Assembly (NCBI GenBank): GCA_021390615.1
Contig: JAJEJU010000024.1
Location: 496,001-560,000, forward strand
Origin: Rhodanobacteraceae bacterium ZG21-1
Lineage (GTDB): Bacteria; Pseudomonadota; Gammaproteobacteria; Xanthomonadales; Rhodanobacteraceae
DNA: 64,000 nucleotides
Direction: 5' to 3'
Part shown: positions 47,232 through 56,890 of the stretch, piece by piece
Position numbering within the stretch: position 1 is the first letter of the stretch
How the letters are laid out: every line of letters begins with the position of its first letter
Program-made: the position numbers and the translations under genes
Notes under the pieces: generated by a model
The model's database searches: none
Told to the model about the DNA's origin: nothing
The model's input: only the letters and a program-made list of their open reading frames with translations

Positions 47232-48251
47232 TCAGTGCGTCGCGCTCTGCCGCCATAGCTTCGCCACGGCCTGGGCCACCGCCTCGGGCTGGTCGAGCTG
47301 GATATCGTGCGAGCTGTGCTGCACCGTGATGCGCTCGCCGCGGCTCGAGCTGGCGGCGATGCGGGCCTGGGTGGCGTCCCGCGCCGCTTCCAGCGCCTTG
47401 CGCACTTCGGCGGGCGCGTCGGCATAGGTGTCGGAGGCGCTCAGCACCAGCAGAGGTGTCGCACCGTGCGTCTCCTTGCTCGATACCGGCGGGCCGAACA
47501 CCTGCTCGTTGCTCTGCAGTTCGGAGAGCAGGGTGCGCCAATAGCCGGGCCTGGATTTCTGCGCGTGGATGCTGGCATTGAGCGGCGCGCCGGCCAGCGG
47601 ATTCGGCCCGGCGATGCAACGGGCCAGCGCAGGCGGTGGCGTGGTCAGCTGGCCCTTTTCGGCGCCGTCCAGGCACTGCTGCACGAAGGCGAGCCGCTGT
47701 GCATTGCTGGCGATATCTTCCTTCGCCCAGTCCGGCGCGAAGGCGGCCACGTCCTGCGCCGGCGGATCGAGCAGGACCAGGCCGGCCACGTCGCGCGGGT
47801 GCAGCTCCGCGTAGCGCCGCACGATATTGCTGCCGAGGGAATGGCCGACCAGTACCAGCGGGCCCTTCAAGCCGGCCGCCTCGATCAGCTTGCGCAGGTC
47901 GGCGACGTCGGCCTCGAGGTTGCGCGGCAGCGGTCCTTCGCTGCTGAAGCCATAGCCGGCGCGATCGTAGGCGCAGACCCTGGCCATCGGCGCCAACAAG
48001 GGCTGCAGGCGAAACCAGCTCATCGAATCGGCGTGCGAGCCCGCTTCCAGCAGCACGGTCTGCGGCCCCTTGCCGGTGCAGCGCAGGTTGAGCTGCCGGC
48101 CCGCACCGATATCGACCAGGCGCGCCGGCCGCGCATAGCTGTCGGGGATGGCAGGCGCGGCATCGGCGGCATGGGCGCCGGCGGCGGCGGCGGCGGCGGC
48201 GAACAGGCACAGGCAGGCGATGCGGGCGGTGCGGATGGCGGCGTCGAGCAT
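47232..48251 (-). CDS. Secreted alpha/beta hydrolase
   Basis: 339 residues with a hydrophobic, Ala-rich signal peptide (LCLFAAAAAAAGAHA). The hydrolase fold has YDRAGYGFSSEG, nucleophile elbow VGHSLGSN (Ser), VLLDPPAQD and the catalytic His in QHSSHDIQLDQPE. Resembles secreted epoxide or ester hydrolases; substrate unknown. Confidence 0.88.
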   Translation of the reverse strand: MLDAAIRTARIACLCLFAAAAAAAGAHAADAAPAIPDSYARPARLVDIGAGRQLNLRCTGKGPQTVLLEAGSHADSMSWFRLQPLLAPMARVCAYDRAGYGFSSEGPLPRNLEADVADLRKLIEAAGLKGPLVLVGHSLGSNIVRRYAELHPRDVAGLVLLDPPAQDVAAFAPDWAKEDIASNAQRLAFVQQCLDGAEKGQLTTPPPALARCIAGPNPLAGAPLNASIHAQKSRPGYWRTLLSELQSNEQVFGPPVSSKETHGATPLLVLSASDTYADAPAEVRKALEAARDATQARIAASSSRGERITVQHSSHDIQLDQPEAVAQAVAKLWRQSATH

Positions 48252-48499
48252 GCGGTATCCCTCTGGCGAAGGTCCGAGGCAGCACCGGACACTTTCTATG
48301 GATCAGCGGGCGCGCAAAAAGTTTCGTTGTATGTAGGCACGCACCGAGCGGTGGCGCCGGCCTGGTCCAGCGTCAGCCTCAAGCATCGAATGCCATAGGA
48401 ATTTGCCGCGAAAAGCCGATTGGGCAGTCGTCCAGCCATGTAACACGATTGTCTTGCGGCTCGTCTAGCTTCGCCGCAAAGCCGCCAGAGAGCTCCGCC

Positions 48500-50080
48500 A
48501 TGTCCCAAGAAGCCGCTACCACCGTACCGTCGCCGGGGCGCAGTTCAGGGCGACTGTTCGCCGGAGCGTTCTCGGTGATCCTGCTGATCGGCGTGATCTA
48601 CGCGGCGCAGCAGCTGATGCAGGACCTGTCGATCGTCAAATCCGGTTCGGCCACGCCCTTCCTGCTGCTCGGCGTGGCGCTGCTGATCGCGCTGGGCTTC
48701 GAATTCGTCAACGGTTTCCACGACACCGCCAACGCGGTGGCCACGGTGATCTACACCCATTCGATGCCGGCGAACCTCGCGGTGATCTGGTCCGGCGCCT
48801 TCAACTTCCTCGGCGTGCTGCTCTCGTCCGGCGCAGTGGCCTTCACCATCGTCTCGCTGCTGCCGGTGGAGCTGATCCTGCAGGTGGGCAGCCAGGCCGG
48901 CTTCGCCATGGTGTTCGCGCTGCTGATCGCCGCGATCCTGTGGAATCTCGGCACCTGGTATTTCGGCCTGCCGAATTCGTCGTCGCACACCTTGATCGGC
49001 TCGATCATCGGCGTGGGTCTGGCCAACCAGCTGATGTCCACCCACAGCGGCACCAGCGGCGTGGACTGGAATTCGGCGGTCGACGTGTTCAAGGGCCTGA
49101 TCTTCTCGCCGATCGCCGGCTTCCTGCTGGCCAGCCTGCTGCTGTACCTGATGAAGGCGCTGGTGAAGGTGCCGGCGCTGTACCAGGCGCCGGAAGGCAA
49201 CACCCCGCCGCCGTGGCCGATCCGCGCGCTGCTGGTGCTGACCTGCACCGGCGTCAGCTTCAGCCACGGCCAGAACGACGGCCAGAAGGGCATGGGCCTG
49301 ATCATGCTGATCCTGATCGGCACGGTGCCCACCGCCTATGCGCTGAATGGCGCGGTGACCGGCGGCGAAGTGAAAACCTTCCACCAGGTGTCGGTGGACG
49401 CGCGCCAGGTGCTGAGCACGATCGGCGGCGGCGCGGCGGTTGCCGGCGATGCGCGCAGCCTGGTCACCCAGGCGGTGCAGCAGAAGGCCGTGCTGCCCAG
49501 CACGGTGCCGGCGCTGTCGGCGCTGCTGAGCGACATCGATCAGCAGCTCGGCGACCGTACCTCGCTGAAAGCCGTGCCGCAGAACCAGATGGGCAACGTG
49601 CGCAACGACATCTACCTGGCCAGCGCGGCGATTCCGCTGGTCCTCAAGCAGCCAGGCCTGACGCCGGCGCAGACCGGCACCCTCACCGCGTGGCGTGGGC
49701 TGGGCACCAAGGCGACGCAATTCATTCCGACCTGGGTGAAGGTGGCGGTGGCGCTGGCGCTGGGCCTCGGCACCATGGTCGGCTGGAAGCGCATCGTGGT
49801 GACCGTCGGCGAGAAGATCGGCAAGGAACATCTCACCTACGCTCAGGGCGCCTCGGCCGAGCTGGTGGCGATGGGGCTGATTCAGGCCGCGACGATGTAC
49901 CACCTGCCGGTGAGTACCACGCATGTGCTCACCTCCGGCGTGGCCGGCACCATGGCGGCGAACGGCTCCGGCCTGCAGGGGAGCACGGTGCGCAGCCTGC
50001 TGATGGCCTGGGTGCTGACCCTGCCGGCGTCGATCCTGCTGTCCGGTGCGCTGTTCTGGGTGTTCCGCCACATCTTTTGA
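48500..50080 (+). CDS. pitA: Inorganic phosphate transporter (PiT family)
   Basis: 526 residues with the PiT repeats: FVNGFHDTANAVATV in the N-terminal half and SFSHGQNDGQKGMG in the C-terminal half, each with the ND signature, and many membrane helices. Low-affinity, proton-coupled phosphate (metal-phosphate) import. ATG 48500 gives a short soluble N-terminus. Symbol given on family membership; paralogue type is not certain. Confidence 0.92.
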   Translation: MSQEAATTVPSPGRSSGRLFAGAFSVILLIGVIYAAQQLMQDLSIVKSGSATPFLLLGVALLIALGFEFVNGFHDTANAVATVIYTHSMPANLAVIWSGAFNFLGVLLSSGAVAFTIVSLLPVELILQVGSQAGFAMVFALLIAAILWNLGTWYFGLPNSSSHTLIGSIIGVGLANQLMSTHSGTSGVDWNSAVDVFKGLIFSPIAGFLLASLLLYLMKALVKVPALYQAPEGNTPPPWPIRALLVLTCTGVSFSHGQNDGQKGMGLIMLILIGTVPTAYALNGAVTGGEVKTFHQVSVDARQVLSTIGGGAAVAGDARSLVTQAVQQKAVLPSTVPALSALLSDIDQQLGDRTSLKAVPQNQMGNVRNDIYLASAAIPLVLKQPGLTPAQTGTLTAWRGLGTKATQFIPTWVKVAVALALGLGTMVGWKRIVVTVGEKIGKEHLTYAQGASAELVAMGLIQAATMYHLPVSTTHVLTSGVAGTMAANGSGLQGSTVRSLLMAWVLTLPASILLSGALFWVFRHIF

Positions 50081-50235
50081 GGTTTTGGCGGAGCTGCGTC
50101 CGCAAGCTCCGCTGCGTGATTGAAGAGCTTTAGCTCTTCCGCTGAAATTGATTTGCTTTCTCTTGTGCCGAATGGAGAAAGCAAATCAGCGGAGCCTCTG
50201 GCCTTTGCTTGTTGTGAGGCGAGGCTTTCGCCTCC
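50081..50235. repeat. Inverted repeats after the phosphate transporter
   Basis: GAAGAGCT (50122-50129) pairs with AGCTCTTC (50132-50139), and GATTTGCTTTCTC (50150-50162) pairs perfectly with GAGAAAGCAAATC (50175-50187) over 13 bp. The second could act as the transporter's terminator although its downstream T-run is poor. Confidence 0.7.
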
Positions 50236-50560
50236 TTCGGAGGCGAGTCACTTTCTCTTTGCGTGGCCACGTTCGCGCTTGGAGCGCGAAAGAACAGCAA
50301 AGCTGGCCCGAAGGGCAGAGGGCAGGATGCCCGGAGTCAAGAGAAAGTAACCCAAGAGAAAGGCCGCCGCGCTTGGCGCTTTCCAGCCATCCCTGGCTGG
50401 AAAGTCCGCGAGGCGCGTACCCCAGTGGGCACAAGGCCGGGCTTTTCGGCAGGGCTCCTGCCCTGGCGAAAAGGAGTCGGCATCCTTGCCGACTCCCCTG
50501 CAGGCCTGATCGTCTGCGCCTCACCGCCGCACAGGGGCCCCGGTATGGCGCGGTGGGCGG
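50236..50560 (+). repeat. Structured intergenic repeat, copy C
   Basis: Relative of the 33.2-34.1 kb repeats: ACTTTCTCTT (50250-50259) pairs with AAGAGAAAGT (50339-50348) across a loop holding GCTGGCCCGAAGGGC, and CTTTTCG...CGAAAAG plus GAGTCGGC...GCCGACTC stems follow. Ends CTCACCGCCGCACAGGGGCC, matching arm A. No gene is convincing here. Confidence 0.82.
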
Positions 50561-50699
50561 GTGGAGGAAAGGCCGCAGGCTGGCTCGCACGGATGCGAGC
50601 TTTTTTTGCCAGTGCATGGATGCACTGTCGCTGATGTTGTTTAGAGTCAGCCCCGTAACCCGATTGCGCATCCAGAGGGCTGGATGCTCGTAGGGCGCG

Positions 50700-50875
50700 C
50701 CATCCGGGATGCCTTTTCTCCTGCCTTCTTCTCTTGGCTCGGGGCGTCCTGCGCTTCGCCCTTCGGGCCAGCTTCACTGTTCGCTTGCGCTCCAGGCGCG
50801 AGCGTGGGCAAGCAAAGAGAAGAAGGTCTCGCGCCGAGAGGCGAGCGAGACCCCACGCGGACCATCAGATGACTT
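50700..50875 (-). repeat. Structured intergenic repeat, copy D (inverted, partial)
   Basis: Inverted partial copy of the first part of copy C. CCTTCTTCTCTT (50724-50735 region) pairs with AAGAGAAGAAGG (50815-50827 region), with GGGCCAGCTTCACTGTTCGC and GCGCTCCAGGCGCGAGCG inside. It precedes kynU's stop by about 50 bases. Confidence 0.75.
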
Positions 50876-50922
50876 GTTATTCGAAGAAAGCTGAAAGCTC
50901 AACTTAAAAAAAGCCAGGCGCT

Positions 50923-52203
50923 TCAGCCGAGCGAATGCCAGCTCCGCACCGCTTGCGCGAACGCCAGACAGTCGGCGTGGCGGTTGTACAGCGGCGCCGG
51001 GGAAATGCGGATCACGTCGGGTTCGCGCCAGTCGCCGATGATGCCGTGGGCCATCAGGTAGTCGAACAGGGCACGGCCGCGCTCGCGGCCACCTAGCACG
51101 CGGATCGACAGCTGGGCGCCGCGCTGGGCGGGATCGGCCGGGGTGACGATGTCGAGCACGTCGGCGAGCTCGTGGCGCACCAGCCACTCGAGGTAGCCGG
51201 TGAGGCGCAGCGATTTTTCGCGCAGCCGCGGCATGCCGGCGCGACGGAAGATTTCCAGCGACACGCGCATCGGCACCAGGGCGAGGATCGGCGGATTGGA
51301 CAACTGCCAGCCATCGGCGCCCGGCGTGGGCACGAACTGCGGGCCCATCTGGAAGCGGCTGTGCTTGTCGTGTCCCCACCAGCCGGCGAAGCGCGGCAGC
51401 GCGGCTTCGGCGTGGCGCTCGTGCACGAAGGCGCCGCCGACCGCGCCGGGGCCGCTGTTGAGGTATTTGTAGCTGCACCAGATGGCGAAGTCCGCGCCGC
51501 TGTCGTGCAGCTGCAGCGGCAGGTTGCCGACCGCGTGCGCCAGGTCGAAGCCCACCGTGCAGCCGTGGCGATGAGCCAGTGCGGCGATCGCCTGGAGATC
51601 GAAGGCCTGGCCGGTGCGGTACTGGATGCCGGGCAGCATCACCAGGGCGACGCGCGCGCCGTGCTCGGCCAGCGCGCGCTCGATCGCCTCGAGCGAGAGC
51701 GTGCCGTTGGGGCCGTCGCCGGCCAGTTCGATCAAGGCCTGTGCCGGATCGTAGCCGTGGAAGCGGATTTGCGACTCCACCGCGTAGCGGTCGGTGGGAA
51801 ACGCGCCTTGTTCGATCAGGATCGCGTAGCGCTCTGCGCTGGGCCGGTAGAAGCTGACCATCATCAGGTGCAGGTTCACGCCCAGGGTGTTCATCGCCAC
51901 CACTTCGGACGGCTGAGCGCCCACCACCGCGGCCAGATCGTCGCGCACGAACTCGTGGTAGTCCATCCACGGCAGGCGGCCCTTGAAATGGCCTTCCACG
52001 CCGAGCTCGCCCCAGTAGTCGAGTTCGCTGGCGATCGCCGCCCGCACCGCGCGCGGCTGCAGGCCCAGCGAATTGCCGCAGAAATAGTGGCTGTCGCGGC
52101 CTTCGTGCGGCGGGATCAGGAATTCGTCGCGGAACGTGCGCAGCGGATCGGCGGCGTCCTGCTGTTCGGCCCAGCTGGCGGAGGCTTGGTAAGGTGCGGA
52201 CAT
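50923..52203 (-). CDS. kynU: Kynureninase
   Basis: PLP enzyme of 426 residues cleaving kynurenine or 3-hydroxykynurenine to (hydroxy)anthranilate. PLP-lysine in CSYKYLNSGPGAVGG near 240, plus FDLAHAVGNLPLQLH and HYFCGNSLGLQP. Downstream of a secreted protein and ACMSD on the same strand, forming a kynurenine branch. Confidence 0.96.
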   Translation of the reverse strand: MSAPYQASASWAEQQDAADPLRTFRDEFLIPPHEGRDSHYFCGNSLGLQPRAVRAAIASELDYWGELGVEGHFKGRLPWMDYHEFVRDDLAAVVGAQPSEVVAMNTLGVNLHLMMVSFYRPSAERYAILIEQGAFPTDRYAVESQIRFHGYDPAQALIELAGDGPNGTLSLEAIERALAEHGARVALVMLPGIQYRTGQAFDLQAIAALAHRHGCTVGFDLAHAVGNLPLQLHDSGADFAIWCSYKYLNSGPGAVGGAFVHERHAEAALPRFAGWWGHDKHSRFQMGPQFVPTPGADGWQLSNPPILALVPMRVSLEIFRRAGMPRLREKSLRLTGYLEWLVRHELADVLDIVTPADPAQRGAQLSIRVLGGRERGRALFDYLMAHGIIGDWREPDVIRISPAPLYNRHADCLAFAQAVRSWHSLG

Positions 52204-52270
52204 CGATGATTCCGGGAAGATCGCGCCATCCCGCGCAGCGATCCGGCCGCTGCGCGGAATGGTAGAGAGA

Positions 52271-52798
52271 CTAGGCGGCCAGCTTGGTGGCGATGGCCAC
52301 GCAGCCCTTGTCGAATTCGGCGCTCCAGCCTTCGCCGGCCTGGCTCTGCGCGGGGCGCACGCAGCGCAGCTGGATGGCGTGGCCGTTCTTGAACCAGTAG
52401 GTTTCGCTGTAGACGAACTGCACGCCGTTCTCGCGCGCGGAATAGATCGCGCTGTCCATGCCGCGCGTGCTGCTGGTGGTGCGGCCGGGCTGGTAGTCGG
52501 TCAGCGCGGTGGACTTCGCGGCGGCGGCGCTGACGTATTGCTGGAAGGCGTCGATGTCGGCGACCTGCTTCACCGTGACGGTGATGCGCGCGAGGCTGGT
52601 GGTGCCGGTGGGCGAGGGGTCGGGTACCTGGAACACGCGCACCTCGGGGTCGCCGTCGGTCTGCATGATCGTCGGCCAGCTGTCGGGCGTGCTGAAGTTG
52701 ACGCTGCCGCCGGCCATGCTGACGTCGGCGGCGTGGCCGACGCCCGCCAGCAGCAGGGTCAGGGCCGCGATGAAAGCCGTATTGCGCAAGAAGCTCAT
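52271..52798 (-). CDS. Secreted hypothetical protein
   Basis: 175 residues with a signal peptide (FIAALTLLLAGVGHA). The mature part resembles small bacterial 'DcrB-like' or stress proteins in layout: SVNFSTPDSWPTIMQ, then VRVFQVPDP, TVTVKQVADIDAFQQYV and a C-terminal CVAIATKLAA. Family not firmly recognised. Its ATG overlaps the ACMSD stop (ATGA), so it is cotranscribed with the kynurenine genes. Confidence 0.7.
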   Translation of the reverse strand: MSFLRNTAFIAALTLLLAGVGHAADVSMAGGSVNFSTPDSWPTIMQTDGDPEVRVFQVPDPSPTGTTSLARITVTVKQVADIDAFQQYVSAAAAKSTALTDYQPGRTTSSTRGMDSAIYSARENGVQFVYSETYWFKNGHAIQLRCVRPAQSQAGEGWSAEFDKGCVAIATKLAA

Positions 52799-53829
52799 GC
52801 CTGCTCCTGTGAGGATGGGTCGGGGGCGAAGCGATGTCGCGGCAGACCGAGCCAGGCCAGCGCGGTGCCGTGGAACAGCTGCGCACGCGCCTGGTCGTCC
52901 AGGCCTAGCCCCTCGATGCCGCTGCCGGGCACCTGCTCGCCGAGCGGGAAAGGATAGTCGGTGCCGAGCATCACGCGATCGACGCCCGTCACATCCAGCA
53001 GATAGCGCAGCGCCTGCGGATCGTGCACGCAGGAGTCGAAATACAGCCGCTGCAGGTATTCGCGCGGGCTGCGCGGGTTGTCGGTGGCGACCAGGTCCGG
53101 CCGCATGCGGAAGCCGTGCTCGATGCGGCCGATCGTCCACGGGAAACTGCCGCCGCCGTGGGCCAGCATCACGCGCAGCTTGGGCAGCCGCTCCAGCACG
53201 CCGCCGAACACCAGGCAGCAAGCCGCGCGCGACTGCTCGGCCGGCATGCCGACCAGCCAGGGCAGCCAGTACTTGGGCATGCTGGGGGCGCCCATCATGT
53301 CCCACGGATGCACCATCACCGCGGCACCGAGATCGGCGGCGGCCTCGAAGAACGGGAACAGCTCCGGCGCGTCCAGATTCCAGTCGTTGCAGTGCGAGCC
53401 GACCTGCACGCCCTGCAGGCCCAGCTCGTCGATGCAGCGTTCCAGTTCGCGGATCGCCAGGTCGGGCGACTGCAGCGGCACGGTGCCGAGGCCGGCGTAG
53501 TGGCGCGGATGCTCGCGGCACACGCTGGCCGCGTGATCGTTCAAGTGGCGATGCAGCTCCAGCGCCTGGTAGCCCGGCGCCCAGTAGGAGAACAGCACCG
53601 GCACGGTGGAGATCACCTGCACCGCCACGCCGAAGCGCGCGTAGTCGTCGATGCGGTGCTGCGGGTCGAAGGCGGAATCCCACACTTCGCGGAAGAATTT
53701 GCCGTCCTTGTAGATGCGGTGCCGTCCCTCGGTATGCGTCATCACCGGAAAGCGCTCGTCGCCGAAGCGGGCCGCCAGGTTCGGCCAGTCGCGAGGCAGC
53801 ACGTGCGCGTGGGTGTCGATCTTCAGCAT
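52795..53829 (-). CDS. 2-Amino-3-carboxymuconate-6-semialdehyde decarboxylase (ACMSD)
   Basis: Amidohydrolase-superfamily zinc enzyme, 344 residues, which decarboxylates the product of 3-hydroxyanthranilate dioxygenase and so diverts it from quinolinate. Metal motif DTHAHVLP (H7, H9), VMVHPWDMMG, LAHGGGSFPW, FDSCVHDPQAL and MLGTDYPFPLG match ACMSD. Together with kynU it suggests tryptophan degradation by the kynurenine pathway; kmo and haaO are not in the window. Confidence 0.9.
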   Translation of the reverse strand: MLKIDTHAHVLPRDWPNLAARFGDERFPVMTHTEGRHRIYKDGKFFREVWDSAFDPQHRIDDYARFGVAVQVISTVPVLFSYWAPGYQALELHRHLNDHAASVCREHPRHYAGLGTVPLQSPDLAIRELERCIDELGLQGVQVGSHCNDWNLDAPELFPFFEAAADLGAAVMVHPWDMMGAPSMPKYWLPWLVGMPAEQSRAACCLVFGGVLERLPKLRVMLAHGGGSFPWTIGRIEHGFRMRPDLVATDNPRSPREYLQRLYFDSCVHDPQALRYLLDVTGVDRVMLGTDYPFPLGEQVPGSGIEGLGLDDQARAQLFHGTALAWLGLPRHRFAPDPSSQEQA

Positions 53830-53897
53830 ATTGCGAGTGTAAGACCTTTGCGCACCGCCCGTCGCGCCGGCGTCGCCTCGCGGCGCAACATGCGTGC

Positions 53898-55994
53898 TCA
53901 GGACGGCGCGGCGACGACGCTGGCGCTGCTGCTCGACGAGCGCCCCAGCACGTGCGCCAGCGTGTCCACGTTGTCGACCAGGCGGTCGCTGATGCGCCGG
54001 AGCAGCTCGGCGGCCTGGCGATCCTCGGCCATGCCGAGCAGAGTGGCCAGGCTGCGCTGCAGCGCGCGCAGGTCCGGCAGCGGCTCCTGCGCACGCTGTT
54101 CGCGCAAGGCGACCGCGATGTCGTGCAAGGCGGCCGCGGTGCGCTCGACGAAACCGTTGAATTCGGCCCGCTCGGGAATCTTCTCGTGGCTGTCGACCAG
54201 GGCCTCGAGCGTCATCGCGGTACGCGCCAGGCGATTGCCGTTGGCGAACAGCGCATCGGCCAGGTCCATCAGCGAGGCCGGCGTGGCAGGCTCGGCGCGC
54301 ATGCGCTCCAGTGAGGCCTGTGCGTTGGTGCGTGCGGTGCGCGCGGCGGTGCGCGCTTCGCGGCGGGCCTCGCGGCGCCCGGGCTGCGCCAGCGAGCGCA
54401 GATAGTTCGCGTAGGCGTCCAGCATGTCGGACAGGGCTGCGCGCGCGCGGCCGCGCTCCCAGGTCGGCCAGATCAGATAGGCGAGCAAGGCCATGCCGCT
54501 GCCCAGGGCGGTGTTGATGACGCGGTCCATCACCGCCGCACTGGAACTGACGCCTTCGAAGGACAGCAGGATCACCACGGTGCCGGTCAGCGCGGCCACG
54601 GCGATGCCGTAGTGCGCGGTGGCCAGGTAGCGGAAGCCCATGCACAGCACCGCCATCAGGGCGAGATGCGCCCACGGCTCGCTGGGCGTGAAGTGCAGCA
54701 GGGCGGTGGTGAGCACCAGGCCGAGCAGGGTGCCGACCACGCGCAGCAGGCCGAAGCTGAAGGTGGCGGCGAAGTCCGGCCGCAGCACGATGGCGGCGGT
54801 CATCGGCAGCCAGTAGCCGTGCGGCAGTTTCAGTTCGCGCGAAATCAGCAGCGCCACGCTGAGGCAGACCGCGCTGCGCACCGCATGGCGGAACGCCACC
54901 GAATGCGGGGTGAGCGCGGCGCGCAGGGTGGCCAGCGCGGAATGGCTGCGCAGCGCCGCCGGCAAGGTGGTTTCCGCCGCCACCGCACGCAGCTCGCCCT
55001 GGCTGCCGGCCCAGTTCGCATTGCGCACCGCGGCGGCGAGCTGGCCGGACAAGGCATGGATGTGCCGGGCCATGACGCCTTGCGGCCCTTCGCGGCCGAG
55101 CAGGGCATTCTCGCTGGCCTGCAGGGTCTGCAGGGCGCGCTCGGCCTGCAGCGGCGGTTCGGCCTGGCTGAGCGCTTCGGCGATCGCGGCGAGCACGCGC
55201 GCGGCGTCGCTGCGGAACATCGCGTGCACGGTCGCGTCGGCGCGCAGCTCGGCCATCGCCACCAGTTCCAGGCGGATGCGCTCAGCCAGTTCGAGCAGCA
55301 CCACGAAGGCTTCCATCGCGCGGCCGCGCGCGTGGTGGCGGCCGAGCAAGGTGTGCTGCAGGGTGGTCATGGCATCGGTGAGCGCAGGCACCTCGGCGTC
55401 GTTGTGGGACTGCTGGCGCGCCAGCGCGGCCAGCCCCTGGTACACCGTGGCGAGCGCGCTGCGCTCGGGGCGATAGCGCTGCAGTGGCCACGCCGCCACC
55501 GAGAACACGGTCAGCAGCAGGCCGCCGGCGAAGATCAGGCCGGCGCCGAGCAGGGCGTGCGGCAGCGTGGCCGGCGTGTAGGCGGTAATCACCAGCAGGA
55601 TCATGCTGGTCATGCCGACCCGCGCGATGTCGACGCCGAACACCACCAGCAGGCCGCCGAAGAAGCCGAACGCCGCCGTCACCAGCAGCAGCGGGATCAA
55701 GTCGCCACCGATCAGGAAGCCGCACAGCGACGCCAGCGCCGCCGCCAGCGACGCCAGCACCAGCTGCTGCATGCGCTGCCGGTAGGGCCCGGGCTGGTCG
55801 GAGAACATGGTGTCCAGCGCGCCCGCGGCGATGCCCAGGCCGACCTCGGGATAGCCGGCGGCCAGGCCGATCGCCAGCGGCAGGATCACCGCGGCGGTAT
55901 TGCGCAGCACCACCCACAGCGGCACGTCGGGCCGCTTGGTCTTGAACAGGTTCTCGATGACGCTGGCGCGCAGGGAGTAGCGACGGGTCGTCAT
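53898..55994 (-). CDS. FUSC-family inner-membrane transporter
   Basis: 698 residues with an N-terminal membrane block (five or more helices, FGFFGGLLVVFGVDIARVG), a cytoplasmic coiled region, a second membrane block (RSAVCLSVALLISRELKLPH) and a helical C-terminal domain. Related to YccS and AaeB aromatic-acid exporters. An alternative ATG at 56012 exists. Exported substrate unknown. Confidence 0.85.
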   Translation of the reverse strand: MTTRRYSLRASVIENLFKTKRPDVPLWVVLRNTAAVILPLAIGLAAGYPEVGLGIAAGALDTMFSDQPGPYRQRMQQLVLASLAAALASLCGFLIGGDLIPLLLVTAAFGFFGGLLVVFGVDIARVGMTSMILLVITAYTPATLPHALLGAGLIFAGGLLLTVFSVAAWPLQRYRPERSALATVYQGLAALARQQSHNDAEVPALTDAMTTLQHTLLGRHHARGRAMEAFVVLLELAERIRLELVAMAELRADATVHAMFRSDAARVLAAIAEALSQAEPPLQAERALQTLQASENALLGREGPQGVMARHIHALSGQLAAAVRNANWAGSQGELRAVAAETTLPAALRSHSALATLRAALTPHSVAFRHAVRSAVCLSVALLISRELKLPHGYWLPMTAAIVLRPDFAATFSFGLLRVVGTLLGLVLTTALLHFTPSEPWAHLALMAVLCMGFRYLATAHYGIAVAALTGTVVILLSFEGVSSSAAVMDRVINTALGSGMALLAYLIWPTWERGRARAALSDMLDAYANYLRSLAQPGRREARREARTAARTARTNAQASLERMRAEPATPASLMDLADALFANGNRLARTAMTLEALVDSHEKIPERAEFNGFVERTAAALHDIAVALREQRAQEPLPDLRALQRSLATLLGMAEDRQAAELLRRISDRLVDNVDTLAHVLGRSSSSSASVVAAPS

Positions 55995-56044
55995 GGCTGC
56001 TCGATCATGCACGGGCAGGCGGTGGATGTCATGACGGCACGTGC

Positions 56045-56890
56045 TCAGTCAGTCGCGCCGACCGGCGCGGGCGTGCGCGGGGAAAGCCGCTCGACCGGTG
56101 CGCCGGTCCTGGCATCGCGCAGCGGTTTGCCGCTGTTTGGATCACTGGGCGCCTCGACCGTGGCGGGCAGGCCGTTGCGGTCATAGCAGTGCTGCTCGTC
56201 CCATACGCAGTGCTGCGGGTAGGCGGTGGGCTGGTCGCGATATTTCGCCATCAGGGCGGCCAGGCGCGTCGGCAAGGCTGCGCAGTCGCCGTCACGATGC
56301 GCCGCGCAGGCGCCGCTCTGTGTCTCGTAGGCTTCGACGTCGGCCGGCACCGGAGCGATTGGCGTGCCGTCGTCTTCGTAGGCGCTCAGGCGGGCGCCGA
56401 TGCGCGGGTCGTCGCGGTATTGGCGGCGCAGCGCCTGCAGCTCGCGGACCAGCCCGTCGCCGCAGTCCAGCGCGTCCATGCGGTGTGCGGTGGCCTGGTC
56501 CTCGGCGGAGCCGTCGCCGTTGACCTCGCCGGATTCGAAGCCGCATTGGTCGAGCCGCGCGAGCAGGGCGACGACCCGCTTGGGCAGGGCGGCGACGGCC
56601 AGGCCGGTGTGGCTGTCATAGCCGTCGAGCTGGTGCAGCGCGGCGGGATCGGCGGCGTAGGCGGTGTGCAGCGCGGCCAGCTGCTGCGGCAGCGGCGCAC
56701 AGGCTTCGCGGGTCGCCGCGGCGATCGCTGCGGTCGGCGCATCGCCGGCATAGCTGTGCCACTGCGCGCAGCGCTCGCTGGCCTGGATGAAATGCCGGAC
56801 ATCGGCAGGCACGGCCGCGCGGCCCGTTGCGGGCGCCGGCGCCGACGCAGCGGCCAGCATCAGCAGGGCGCCGGAAAATAAGCTGGACAT
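56045..56890 (-). CDS. Secreted hypothetical protein
   Basis: 281 residues with a signal peptide (SGALLMLAAASAPAPATG). The mature part is mostly helical with five or six conserved-looking cysteines (CAQW, REACAP, QCGF, CGDG, SGACAAH, DGDCAAL) and an EVNGDGSAEDQ acidic loop. AAGGAG lies 5 bases before the ATG. Family not recognised. Confidence 0.68.
   Translation of the reverse strand: MSSLFSGALLMLAAASAPAPATGRAAVPADVRHFIQASERCAQWHSYAGDAPTAAIAAATREACAPLPQQLAALHTAYAADPAALHQLDGYDSHTGLAVAALPKRVVALLARLDQCGFESGEVNGDGSAEDQATAHRMDALDCGDGLVRELQALRRQYRDDPRIGARLSAYEDDGTPIAPVPADVEAYETQSGACAAHRDGDCAALPTRLAALMAKYRDQPTAYPQHCVWDEQHCYDRNGLPATVEAPSDPNSGKPLRDARTGAPVERLSPRTPAPVGATD

Noticed and set aside
50684-50872. 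Short open frames after copy D that might encode a small protein
   Set aside because: They lie in the hairpin repeat and share its symmetric composition.
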